In this document: positions 1-8,472 of the stretch, one piece after another
Numbering within the stretch: position 1 is the first letter of the stretch
Layout of the letters: each line of letters starts with the position of its first letter
Assembly (NCBI GenBank): GCA_964653655.1
Contig: CAZZHG010000002.1
Span: forward strand, 1 to 64,000
Reading direction: 5' to 3'
Length of the DNA: 64,000 bases
DNA from: CAZZHG01 sp964653655
GTDB taxonomy: Bacteria > Bdellovibrionota > FAC87 > UBA2466
Program-made: the position numbers and the translations under genes
Notes under the pieces: generated by a model
The model's database searches: none
What the model was told of the DNA's origin: nothing
Seen by the model: only the letters and a program-made list of their open reading frames with translations

Positions 1-2
1 TG

Positions 3-2114
3 CTCGCCGAGGCGCAGGAGACGGCGCGCAAGGAGGAGAGCCTAAACAGGTACCAGAAGATCATCAAGAACATCATCCAGTCGAACATGCTGGCTCAGAA
101 GGAAATCAAGAGCCGCGACAAAGTCATCCGGACGAAGTCGGAAGCGATCGAGGAGCTGCAGACGTCCATCCGCCAGAAAGAAGCGAACATCCGAAAGAAC
201 CGCGACCGCATCGCCGAGATGCAAAAGAATTTGAAGGACTCCATCCACAAGCTCGAGACGGCAAAGGCCGTGAACGCGCGCACCCGCAAGGAGATGAAGA
301 CCAAGATCGCGCGCATGCAGCAGGACACCGCCCGCCAGGTGAAGGCGTTGCAGGCGGAAAATAGCTCAGCCGAGGCCCAGCTCGCCAAAACGCGTACCGT
401 GATGGCCGCGCGAACGAAAGAGCTCGAGCAGACGCAAGGCCAGCTGCAAAGCTTGGAGGCGGAAAAGCAATCGGTACTGGCCGAGCTGGAAAAGGAGAGA
501 GAGTCCTATCAGCTTTCTCTCCAGCAGGTGAAGGCGAAGCACGACGCGAAGCTCACCGAGGAAAGGCTGCTGCACGAGGAAAGTCTGCGTAAGGAGCAGC
601 TGTCGGCGCAAGAACAGCTGAAACGCGATCAGGCGTATCAGAAGAAGATCGAAGCCGAAAAGGTCCGCTACGCCCAGCAGCTCCAAGACATCGAGGGAAC
701 CCTCCGCAAAGCGAAGGAGATGGCCCAGGCGAAGGAGCAGGCTCTCGGAGAGGCGATGGAACTTCGCCAGAAGCGACACCAGGAAGAGCTCACCCGCGTG
801 CAGGGCAGTTACCAGGACAAGCTCGAGGAGCAGCGGGAAGGTTTCGTCGCACAGCTCGAGAGCCGCGAGAAGGACTTCAAGAAGCAACTCTCCGGGATGA
901 AGGAACGCAACGAAGCTTTGCGGGCCGAGAAGGAAAAGGCGGCCCGCGCTTTCGCCGAGCAGGAGACGGGTTACCGCGGCGCCATGGCCAAGCTCACCTC
1001 CGAGCACGAGGCGTCGTTGGCGGCGGCTCAAGCGAGATTCGAGGACGGCCTCGCGAAGGAAAAACTTTCGGGCGAAGAGCGCCTCGGGCGGGAGCGCGCT
1101 CATGCGGCCCGCATGCAAGGGGAGCGCGACGCGTACAACTCGAAGCTGCGGGGACTGTCGGATCAGCTGGAAGGCACCCGCGCGGCGGCGGCCCGGCAGG
1201 AAGCCGATTACCGCGGCAAGCTGGAAGGGCAGCGCGGGATGTACGAGAAGGCCATGGGGGATCTCAAGGCCATGTACGAAGGAAATTTGGCGAAGGAGCG
1301 AGGCGCTTTCGAAGCGGGGCTCGCAAAAGAACGTTTGTCGGGAGCCGAGCGAGAGGCGCGGCAGAAGGCGTACGCGGATAGGCTCGCCCGCGAAAAGGAC
1401 GAGTACAACTCGAAGATGCGGGGCCTGAGCGATCAACTCGAGGACACGCGCAAAGCCATCGCCGCCCAGGAAGGCCAGTTCAAGAAGCAGGTGGCCACTC
1501 TCTCCAACGAAAACCAAGTGGCGCAGCGGGAGCTCGCGGCGCTCCGACAGCGGGAGATGGAGCGACATGCGCTAGCCAAGAAGATCAAGGCGAACTTCGC
1601 CCGGTCAGGCATTCAGGCGACCATCAACGAGAAGACCGGCGAGGTGCTGATCCACTTCGGCGAGGAATACTTCGACACCGGGAAATCGGGGCTGAAGGAC
1701 GGCATGAGAAGCGTCTTGAAGAACGCGATGCCGGTCTACGCGAAGAGCATTCTGGAAGACGAGAAGCTCGCGCGCAATATCGCCTCCGTCGAAATCGTCG
1801 GATTCGCGTCCCCGACCTACAAGGGAGCCTTCGTGAACCCGAAGGACCTCAGCCCGGCGGCGAGAAAAGCCGTCGACTACAACATGGATCTCAGCTATCA
1901 GCGCGCGAAATCGATTTTCGACTACGTTTTCGATCCGAAGCGTTTCTCCTACAAGTACCAGCAGGAGCTGCTTCCCATGGCGAAGGTCACGGGGCAGGGC
2001 TACCTGAAAGCCGAGGGCGCCGACGGCAAGCCCATGAGCGGCGAACAGTACTGCGCGAAATACGATTGCACCAAGGCTCAAAAAGTCGTCATCAAGTTTC
2101 ATTTCAAGGAGTAG
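3..2114 (+). CDS. Coiled-coil protein with C-terminal OmpA/MotB-like domain (5' partial)
   Basis: The frame is open from base 3, so the gene starts outside the window; the first internal ATG is at 87. About 500 residues of continuous charged coiled coil (Glu/Lys/Gln/Ala) are followed from about base 1580 by a globular C-terminal domain. That domain carries the segments EIVGFASPT and NMDLSYQRAKSIFDYVF, which resemble the peptidoglycan-binding OmpA/MotB fold. The coiled coil contains two copies of a roughly 90-residue unit, each with GLAKE.LSG and YNSK.RGLSDQLE, near bases 1037-1195 and 1307-1465. The next gene, a MotA/TolQ-like channel, lies 6 bp downstream, so the two probably form an ion-driven or cell-wall-tethered complex. 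The N-terminus (expected membrane anchor) is not visible. Assigning it as a MotB-type partner is an inference from the domain plus the neighbour. Confidence 0.75.
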   Translation, partial: LAEAQETARKEESLNRYQKIIKNIIQSNMLAQKEIKSRDKVIRTKSEAIEELQTSIRQKEANIRKNRDRIAEMQKNLKDSIHKLETAKAVNARTRKEMKTKIARMQQDTARQVKALQAENSSAEAQLAKTRTVMAARTKELEQTQGQLQSLEAEKQSVLAELEKERESYQLSLQQVKAKHDAKLTEERLLHEESLRKEQLSAQEQLKRDQAYQKKIEAEKVRYAQQLQDIEGTLRKAKEMAQAKEQALGEAMELRQKRHQEELTRVQGSYQDKLEEQREGFVAQLESREKDFKKQLSGMKERNEALRAEKEKAARAFAEQETGYRGAMAKLTSEHEASLAAAQARFEDGLAKEKLSGEERLGRERAHAARMQGERDAYNSKLRGLSDQLEGTRAAAARQEADYRGKLEGQRGMYEKAMGDLKAMYEGNLAKERGAFEAGLAKERLSGAEREARQKAYADRLAREKDEYNSKMRGLSDQLEDTRKAIAAQEGQFKKQVATLSNENQVAQRELAALRQREMERHALAKKIKANFARSGIQATINEKTGEVLIHFGEEYFDTGKSGLKDGMRSVLKNAMPVYAKSILEDEKLARNIASVEIVGFASPTYKGAFVNPKDLSPAARKAVDYNMDLSYQRAKSIFDYVFDPKRFSYKYQQELLPMAKVTGQGYLKAEGADGKPMSGEQYCAKYDCTKAQKVVIKFHFKE

Positions 2115-2120
2115 GTCCGT

Positions 2121-3467
2121 ATGTGGGCGGTCTTCAATGCGTACATCAATGTCGGGGTGAAATGGATGGTCGAGGTCGGCGCTCATGCGCTGCTTCCGAT
2201 TCTGTGCGCGGCCTTCGCCGGGGGAGTCCTGGTGCGCATCATCATCTACCTCACGGTGAAAGCGGAAGCGGCTTTCGCTCTCGAGTTCGAGAAGCGGGTG
2301 CATAAGCACCTCGCCGACCCGAAGTACGAGCCTGGGGTGACGTCCTTCCACGAGCTGACCCGAAAGCTCCTGGAAAGAACGTTCGACGAGCACTACAACA
2401 TGCGCCGAAAGCACCGGCGCCGGCGTTTCGATCAGATCACGTCGATCACGGACAGGATATTTCTAGTAGTCGAAGGGGCTTCCCGCCTCATCTCGGACAC
2501 TTTGAGCCAGACGAAATATCTGCGCAAGGACGGCCAGCCGCCCCGTTTCGTCGATATTGCGAAATTCGTTTTCGAGTCGAACCCGGTCTTCAACCGCGTT
2601 CTCGGCGTGCTTCCGCTCGGCATGTTCAACGACATGCTCAACATCCTGCCGGGACTCTTCGTCGTCGGCGGCATTTTCGGAACGTTTCTCGGCGTCATGA
2701 GCGCGCTTCCGGAGCTGAGCCACATCGACCTGAACGACGCGGCCCTCACTAAAACGGTAATGGACAAGTTCCTTCTCAACATGGCCTTTTCCATGGGGGC
2801 GTGGGGCATCGGCATCATCTTCGGCGTCATGCTCACGGTCATCAATGCCATGCTGAACCCGGAAGGCATCTACTATGCGATGGTGAACAAGTACACGAGC
2901 GCCCTCGAGTTCCTCTGGAACGACACGACGACGAACGAGGTGACCAACGATGCGGCGTATCCGACTGATCGCCGCGCGGTCGCCTTCAGCAATCTGCCGA
3001 AGAAGGGACAGCCGGAAGCGGCCGCTTCCGCGCCGGCTCCCATTCGCGCGGAACAGCCTAGCCGTACGATGGCGGTCGCGCCCGCTCCGCCTCCGCCCGA
3101 ACCTAAAAGCGCTCCGGAAGTAATTTACGCTCCCCCGCCGGCCCAGCCTGCGGCATCCGTGTCCGCGCCCGACAACCCCTTCACCGAGGAAGAACTGCAA
3201 GGGCTCGGGGACGTATTCGAGAAGATGGACGCCGCCTTCACGGAGCTCGACGCGGAAGCTGCCCCCGTTCCTCCCGAGGAAGATAGGCTCGCGGTGCTGC
3301 GCCACCGGCTCGCCGTGCTCGACTCGTATCTGGTGAAAGCCGACGAGGACAAGGCCACGGGGCTCATGAGTGAAGAGATGTGGAAGGATGAGACGCAAGC
3401 GTACCGCCAGGAACGCGAGCATGTCGAAGCGCAGATTCGCGACATCGAGACCAAACGAGCCGCGTAG
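2121..3467 (+). CDS. MotA/TolQ/ExbB-like proton-channel protein
   Basis: This 448-residue protein starts at ATG 2121, with AAGGAG in the 3' end of the upstream gene. It has three predicted membrane segments: about residues 20-45, 170-198 (containing GGIFGTFLGVMSALPEL) and 220-247. The GTFLG-containing helix followed by an Asn/Met/Gly-rich helix is the pattern of the MotA/TolQ/ExbB/ZorA pore subunits. A long cytoplasmic segment lies between helices 1 and 2. The C-terminal 150 residues are Pro/Ala-rich and end in a predicted helical hairpin. It is coupled to the preceding OmpA-like coiled-coil gene, so together they look like a stator-type pair. The substrate or partner process is unknown. It resembles the ZorA architecture, but no zorC or zorD follows. 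Confidence 0.75.
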   Translation: MWAVFNAYINVGVKWMVEVGAHALLPILCAAFAGGVLVRIIIYLTVKAEAAFALEFEKRVHKHLADPKYEPGVTSFHELTRKLLERTFDEHYNMRRKHRRRRFDQITSITDRIFLVVEGASRLISDTLSQTKYLRKDGQPPRFVDIAKFVFESNPVFNRVLGVLPLGMFNDMLNILPGLFVVGGIFGTFLGVMSALPELSHIDLNDAALTKTVMDKFLLNMAFSMGAWGIGIIFGVMLTVINAMLNPEGIYYAMVNKYTSALEFLWNDTTTNEVTNDAAYPTDRRAVAFSNLPKKGQPEAAASAPAPIRAEQPSRTMAVAPAPPPPEPKSAPEVIYAPPPAQPAASVSAPDNPFTEEELQGLGDVFEKMDAAFTELDAEAAPVPPEEDRLAVLRHRLAVLDSYLVKADEDKATGLMSEEMWKDETQAYRQEREHVEAQIRDIETKRAA

Positions 3468-3992
3468 TTATTGCGGGCAGAGCGAATACATCTTGGCGTG
3501 GATTGCCCGGCCGTTCTTCAAATAGTAGTTCTTCAGAAAGCCTTCGTAAGTGAAGCCGCACTTCTCGAGCACCCTTGCGCTCTGGGAATTCTTTTCGAAT
3601 ATCGTCGCCGTGATTCGGATGAGGCCGAGAGTCTCGAAGCCGTAGCGGGCGACCGCCTCCACGGCGAGCGGCATGATGCCCTTTCCCCAATAAGGTTTGG
3701 CGATCCAGTAGCCTATCTCGGCGCGGTGAGAGCCGGGCGCGTAGTCGTTGAAGCCACAGCCCCCTATGAGAAGTTTCGCGTCCCGGAGGGCGAAGTTCAC
3801 GACCTTCCCGACCCGATCGGTTTCCTGCGCCACGTGGTTCAGCCACCAGTCCGCGTCCTCCGCTTTGTACGGATACGGAATGCGTAGCGTCCAATCATAG
3901 ATTTCCTTGTCGGCGAGATGGGCGAGGTAAGCGACCTTGTCCGACTTCTGAATGGGGCCGAGGTGGTACGGGCTTCGAAGTGCAATCTCCAT
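3468..3992 (-). CDS. GNAT family N-acetyltransferase (RimJ/RimL-like)
   Basis: 174 residues, the usual length for the Acetyltransf_3 (RimJ/RimL) group that acetylates protein N-termini or small amines with acetyl-CoA. Visible family features are the segment IGGCGFND, then EIGYWIAKPYWGKGIMPLAVEAV, which holds the acetyl-CoA pyrophosphate-binding loop, and the late motif NSQSARVLEKCGFTYEG. The gene converges on the channel gene with no intergenic bases (stop codons adjacent at 3467/3468). Its substrate cannot be read from the sequence. Confidence 0.88.
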   Translation of the reverse strand: MEIALRSPYHLGPIQKSDKVAYLAHLADKEIYDWTLRIPYPYKAEDADWWLNHVAQETDRVGKVVNFALRDAKLLIGGCGFNDYAPGSHRAEIGYWIAKPYWGKGIMPLAVEAVARYGFETLGLIRITATIFEKNSQSARVLEKCGFTYEGFLKNYYLKNGRAIHAKMYSLCPQ

Positions 3993-4042
3993 GGAAAGGG
4001 TTTACCGCGACCCGGGGCCGGGGTGGTACACTTTTTCCCTAA

Positions 4043-5155
4043 GTGACCCGCCGGATTCTTTCTCTTTTTCTATTCTTCGTTGCCGCAACGCCCTGTTTTG
4101 CCGTGAAAGAGTATTACTCGCTGTCGCGCACGCCACGGGCCCAGGCTTTGGGAAACGCCTTCTACGGTTTGTCCGACGACGAAGGCGCGATGTTCTACAA
4201 CCCGGCGGGACTTTCCCTCTACACGGGAGGCGCCCAGTTCCTGCCCATCACGGTGGCGGGCGCTTTCTCCTCGGAAGCGCCGGGCGCGCTGAGCGAGATC
4301 AGGACCGCGCTGCAGGGGAACCCGGATACGGCATCCGTCGTGGGTCAGATCGCCGACCTCCAGGGCAAAATCGTCTCGGTGGAAGCCGGCGTGTTTCCCC
4401 ATTTCGCCAAGCGAGGGTTCGCCGTCGGGTTACTCCTCGCCGACGTGAAGGGAAATTTTCTTCTCGCCGGACGAGAGATCGACTCCGACCTCGACGTGAC
4501 CGGCATATCGGACTCCGGCCTTTTCATCACCAAGGCCTGGCAGATGGGAAAGAGCCCGCTTCACGTCGGCATAACGGCGAAACTTCTCGGGCGGGTCGGC
4601 GGGCAGAAGCGTTTCACCGTCGTCGATTTTATCGGCCAGGACGCTCTCGGGCTGGATGACCTCGGCGGGTTCGGAGCGGGTGCCGACTTCGATGTGGGCG
4701 TGGTCTGGTCGCCCAAGGGGACTTCGGGCGTCGGGGTTTCCTTGAACAACGTGCTCGCGACAGAGTTTCCGTGGGTCCGTTCAGGAGAGACCCCTCCTCC
4801 CGCGCTGGCCCGAATGGTTTCCCTTGGAGTTTTCACTACGACGGGAGCCCTCGTCTGGCGCGCGGACCTCAGCGAGATCCAGCTCGGGGGCGAGTCCGAT
4901 CCGGAGCTGGGCCACCGAGGCGGATCGCTTTTCAAGCACGTGAACGCGGGGGTCGAGTGGAAACTCTCCCGCGGCTTCCAGTTGCGCGCCGGACTCCATC
5001 AGGGGTCGGTTTGTGCGGGCTTCGGAGTGACGGCGCCTTTCCTGCGCTTTGACGTGGCGACGTGGGGTGAGGAGCTCGGCCTCAACCCCGGTACGTTGAG
5101 CAACCGGCGCTTCGGTCTGCGCCTCGCACTCGGCTACGTCGGTACCGGAAGGTGA
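4043..5155 (+). CDS. Exported outer-membrane protein (PorV/UPF0164-like)
   Basis: 370 residues starting with GTG at 4043. A clear SPase I signal peptide ends at about residue 20 (…TPCFA). The mature N-terminus reads SRTPRAQALGNAFYGLSDDEGAMFYNPAGLS, split here as RAQALGNAF then DDEGAMFYNPAGL. This is the typical opening of PorV/PorQ/UPF0164-type outer-membrane barrels, where a Gly-rich strand and an NPAGL motif begin the barrel. Alternating hydrophobic/Gly strands continue to the end, although the last residue is Arg, not the usual Phe. It is divergent from the GNAT gene, 50 bp apart. No partner gene is nearby, so its cargo or role is unknown. Confidence 0.75.
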   Translation: MTRRILSLFLFFVAATPCFAVKEYYSLSRTPRAQALGNAFYGLSDDEGAMFYNPAGLSLYTGGAQFLPITVAGAFSSEAPGALSEIRTALQGNPDTASVVGQIADLQGKIVSVEAGVFPHFAKRGFAVGLLLADVKGNFLLAGREIDSDLDVTGISDSGLFITKAWQMGKSPLHVGITAKLLGRVGGQKRFTVVDFIGQDALGLDDLGGFGAGADFDVGVVWSPKGTSGVGVSLNNVLATEFPWVRSGETPPPALARMVSLGVFTTTGALVWRADLSEIQLGGESDPELGHRGGSLFKHVNAGVEWKLSRGFQLRAGLHQGSVCAGFGVTAPFLRFDVATWGEELGLNPGTLSNRRFGLRLALGYVGTGR

Positions 5156-5157
5156 TC

Positions 5158-5281
5158 GTCATCCCGAGGCCACGAAGTCGGCCGATGGGAACTTTGGCCA
5201 TGGAAGGTTGCTTCACGATCGGAATCCGCTGTGCCCAAGCCAAAGGTTCCTAGGCCTTGCTTCGCTCGGCTGCGGAATGAC
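5158..5281. repeat. Small palindromic repeat with GTCAT terminal inverted repeats
   Basis: The element starts GTCATCCCG (5158-5166) and ends CGGAATGAC (5273-5281), forming inverted ends with one mismatch. Inside, GGAACTTTGG near 5188 is mirrored by CCAAAGGTTCC near 5240, so most of the 124 bp can fold back. It fills the gap between two convergent genes, starting 2 bp after the stop at 5155. The ends resemble the GTCAT...GAGG repeats dispersed in many genomes and the copy at 26426-26602. It could be MITE-like; no target duplication was resolved. Confidence 0.55.
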
Positions 5282-5297
5282 ATCTTGGAAACGAAGC

Positions 5298-6668
5298 TTA
5301 GTAGAACGACTTCCACTTGAAGTTGTCCCCGGTCGCGTCTTTCAGGATCATTCCGACCCGTCCCTTCGCGAATCCGGCGGTGGAATCCGCGGCGGCCGCG
5401 TAGAGCTGGTTGTCGACGTACGCCCGGAGCTCTTCCCGGTGAAGGGTGAAGCGGAGCGTGCCGGTGGGCTTCGCCGGAATCGTGAACGGTCCCGATATCG
5501 GCGCCGTCTGGTTGCTGCGGTAGATAGCAACCGTGTAACCGCCGGCGCCGAGGGCCACTTCCGCCCGGTAGTTGCCGGTGGCGTTGGAACGGGCCACGAG
5601 TGCCGCGGTCGGATTGTTGTACGAAAGCTTGAAGTCCATCGACAGGTCCGAGTCGGCGACGTCCACCTGACGTAGCTGAGCCACCGCCTGGGTTCCGCCG
5701 TAGGGGACCACTTCGTTGTTGCCGATGAGAGCCCCGCCGCCCGTCACTTCCCACTGAATGGGGAGCATCGCGCCCGACGGATACGTGAACTCGTTTTCAT
5801 AAAAAGTGATCTGGTTCGTCTGGCTGAGCGTATCGAGGTTCGCCGCCGACAGAGAACGGAACCGGCCGTTGAGGGCCGAGATTCCGAACAGGGCCTGGCG
5901 CGCCACCGGCTGAGGATCCTTCGCCGCGATGGCGAGCTTGCCGTTGATGTACATGGCCAAAGTGTCTTTGTAAGCAACGCATTCGACCGCGGCCCGGGGG
6001 CTCATGAGGTACACCGTGCCCAAAGTCGTGGTGGTTCCGCTCAAATCGCTCGTGATGCGTCCGACGATCTGGCCGTTCTCGTTCTTCAGCTGGCAAGAGG
6101 CCAGGCAGTGGCGAGTGCGGTTCGGATCGTGGTGACGCGTGAAGAATTCCGCCATCGAGCCGGGGTAGCTCACGTCGAGCTCGCCGCCGATGTAAACGTG
6201 CTCGTTCGAACGGCCGAGGTGAGCGAGAAACGGCTGACCGAAAGCCGGCACGAGCTCACCGTTATTGACCGTGAAGGATCCCATCATCCATTGGAGGTCG
6301 ATGGCGAGGCCCTGGCTCGCGGGCTTCATGAAGAGCGAGCCCGCCAGGATGTCACCGAGTCCGGGGTAACCGACGACGGCGTTGGCGCCGAATCCGAGCG
6401 TCGGGTCGTTGTAGCCCTGCGCTTGCGCCGCCACTCCGCGGGTCGTCGGTTTAAAAGAGGAAAGTCCGTTGACCATCGACTCCGGAAGGAGCGGGTCGTT
6501 CGAACCGGAAGAGCCGCTTCCGCTGCCGGAGCCGTTTCCCGATCCGTTGCCGGCGTTGAGATTCTTCGAAAGCGTTCCGCCGCAACCGGCGAGAAGCGCG
6601 ATGAGTCCCGCGGCAATGGTGTTTTGAATCCAGTTCGCAACCAATGAGGTACGTCGAGTCGTGTTCAT
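5298..6668 (-). CDS. Putative lipoprotein with LamG/concanavalin-like repeats
   Basis: 456 residues. The signal peptide ends in the lipobox LLAGC (Cys29), followed by a Gly/Ser/Asn-rich linker that would tether the protein to a membrane. Two segments (about residues 60-260 and 270-456) look like related beta-sandwich domains. Each contains a phrase such as AMYINGKLAIAAKD or RAYVDNQLYAAAADS and ends near GRVGMILKD, as in LamG/DUF1080-type concanavalin-like folds. No catalytic residues were recognised. A GGAGA ribosome-binding site precedes the ATG. The roughly 200 bp upstream (6669-6872) hold no gene and probably its promoter. A surface carbohydrate-binding role is possible but not shown. Confidence 0.65.
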   Translation of the reverse strand: MNTTRRTSLVANWIQNTIAAGLIALLAGCGGTLSKNLNAGNGSGNGSGSGSGSSGSNDPLLPESMVNGLSSFKPTTRGVAAQAQGYNDPTLGFGANAVVGYPGLGDILAGSLFMKPASQGLAIDLQWMMGSFTVNNGELVPAFGQPFLAHLGRSNEHVYIGGELDVSYPGSMAEFFTRHHDPNRTRHCLASCQLKNENGQIVGRITSDLSGTTTTLGTVYLMSPRAAVECVAYKDTLAMYINGKLAIAAKDPQPVARQALFGISALNGRFRSLSAANLDTLSQTNQITFYENEFTYPSGAMLPIQWEVTGGGALIGNNEVVPYGGTQAVAQLRQVDVADSDLSMDFKLSYNNPTAALVARSNATGNYRAEVALGAGGYTVAIYRSNQTAPISGPFTIPAKPTGTLRFTLHREELRAYVDNQLYAAAADSTAGFAKGRVGMILKDATGDNFKWKSFY

Positions 6669-6872
6669 TGTATGAGTCTCCGAAGCTATGACAAAAAGGT
6701 TGGCTGCGATCGAGGTGCGGTAACCAAGGTGCGGATGATTGATGAAGCGTCTGAGGGATTACTTTGCAAGGCGTATACCAGCGGTATTCGTGGGTAGCGT
6801 TTCAGCCCGAATCGTATGGACTGCTGACACCCTCAGGAAGAGTGGGTCCAGGAGTTTAATGAATTCAGATAC

Positions 6873-8420
6873 TTAAAGTGTATACTGTGTGTACTCGGTT
6901 TTGTTGAGTGGCTGTTCACTGGCACCCTGAAATTGGAGCCACCAGGTCCCGCCCGTTCCTTCGCCTTCGAGCCTCCAGCCCATCGATTTCACTCCCTCCA
7001 TGGTTTGGCCGTACTCTTCGAATGGGCCTGGAAGGGGCAGCCGCTCATCGCGGGCGTGAATCTCCACGCGCGCGAGTACTAAAGGAGAGAGGGACTCGGG
7101 AAGATCGCGGGTCGCGTAGGACTTCGGTTCGCGGTTCCAGACAATCGAATCGCCGGACTGCAAATACTTCGCGAGGTTTCGCGGAAGCTTGTCGCCGCCG
7201 ACGGTTTCGATCTCGGGAAAGGGAAGGGCCATCACTTCGCGCTTGAGATGAAACGACAATCCGTTTCTCCAAAGGTGGAAGAGCGAAAAGTAATCGTCTC
7301 GTTCGTGAAGCAGATGCTGCGCGGGGCGCACGGGATAGAAGGGGCCCACCCAAACCACGCGCCCGGTGCGGGAAAGCGCGGAGGCGCTTTGGGCAAGCCG
7401 CTCGCTCTTCGGCTCCCGAAAGACGGGATCCTGAAAACGGGCAAGCTCCAACAGGCCCGCGGGAAACGCGAGCCACCACGCGACCGCCGCCCAGCGCGGA
7501 AGCCTCTCGAATCCATGCACCGCAAGCAAGTAGATCGCCGGAAGCGCGGGAAGAAAGTAACGAGTCTCTTTTCCCGCCACGAGCACCGTCTGCACGAGCG
7601 TGAAGACCGCGGCCCAAAGGGCCGCGAGCTTCGCGCCGTTCGAGTCGAGGCGGAGGGCCCCGATGGCCGCCGCCACGGCTACGGCCACGGGCACGGCCGC
7701 TCCGAGCAAGACGATGGCGACCGAGGGCGGTTGCCAGGCCTGGCCGTTGTCCTTCCACTGAGTGAAGAGGTTCGAGAAAAACTCTGGAAGCCCGCCGATT
7801 CTCGCCCACGCGTAAACGCCCCACGCGAGCGCCAGAGTTCCGAGCAGCCAGCCGCCGTAGAGCCGAAGCGCGCCCCGCTTCTCTCTCCTATAAAGGAGAA
7901 GTGTGAGCACGATTGCCGGAATGAGGTTCGGGCGCAGACCGCCGGCGAGCGTGAACCAAAGGGGAGCGAGGCCCACCGAGCCCTTTAGCACCTGCGCGAA
8001 TCCGAGCGTCGTGAACAACGCCGCCGGAACGTCCTCTTTCGCGAAGATTCCGTAATGAACGAGAATCGGATTCAAAGCGAAGGCGACCGTGCCGGCCCAC
8101 GCGTGGCGCGGGCTTACGAGCGTGGCGAGTTTAAAGAACGCGCAGACAAGCGCTCCGGCGAAAACGGCGGAGAGAAAATGCGCGGCTTGAAAAAAGGGAA
8201 ATGAGGGGAACCAGCGTTCGACTAGAGCGAGCGGAGCAAACAACGGCCCCGCGGCGAGGCCTCGATGCTGGACGTAACTTCCGAAACCGTTTCCCACCAG
8301 CCGGCGCGCGTTGTTCAGGATGTCGTAAGAGTCGAAATAATCGACGGAGAGCCGCCACGCCAAAAAGGCGGCTACCGCTGCGAGCCCGAGGAGCACGGCC
8401 TGGGCGATTCGTTTGGGCAT
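6873..8420 (-). CDS. Multi-pass membrane glycosyltransferase-like protein (GT-C/GT39 type)
   Basis: 515 residues with around ten hydrophobic helices in the first 350 residues and a soluble C-terminal domain of about 160 residues. The N-terminal loop after helix 1 contains SVDYFDSYDILNNARRLV, an acidic lumenal loop as in GT-C glycosyltransferases (PMT/ArnT, GT39 group). These use polyprenyl-phosphate-linked sugars on the periplasmic side. The conserved HYGIFAKEDVPAALFTTLGFA region also fits. It is divergent from another GT-C-like gene at 8473, 52 bp apart, so they may share a promoter. Acceptor and sugar are unknown. Confidence 0.65.
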   Translation of the reverse strand: MPKRIAQAVLLGLAAVAAFLAWRLSVDYFDSYDILNNARRLVGNGFGSYVQHRGLAAGPLFAPLALVERWFPSFPFFQAAHFLSAVFAGALVCAFFKLATLVSPRHAWAGTVAFALNPILVHYGIFAKEDVPAALFTTLGFAQVLKGSVGLAPLWFTLAGGLRPNLIPAIVLTLLLYRREKRGALRLYGGWLLGTLALAWGVYAWARIGGLPEFFSNLFTQWKDNGQAWQPPSVAIVLLGAAVPVAVAVAAAIGALRLDSNGAKLAALWAAVFTLVQTVLVAGKETRYFLPALPAIYLLAVHGFERLPRWAAVAWWLAFPAGLLELARFQDPVFREPKSERLAQSASALSRTGRVVWVGPFYPVRPAQHLLHERDDYFSLFHLWRNGLSFHLKREVMALPFPEIETVGGDKLPRNLAKYLQSGDSIVWNREPKSYATRDLPESLSPLVLARVEIHARDERLPLPGPFEEYGQTMEGVKSMGWRLEGEGTGGTWWLQFQGASEQPLNKTEYTQYTL

Positions 8421-8472
8421 GCGGTGATTCTACGATTGCCGCCCGGGCCGCACAACCGATAGAGTTTCGCAA

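Noticed and set aside
366..1568. 400-codon open frame on the minus strand inside the coiled-coil gene
   Set aside because: It is Leu/Arg-rich antisense shadow of a strongly repetitive, high-GC coding frame, with no start signal or domain.
3..3467. Zorya defence system (ZorA/ZorB)
   Set aside because: The order is reversed, the OmpA-like protein has a giant coiled coil, and no ZorC/ZorD/ZorE-like helicase or nuclease follows.
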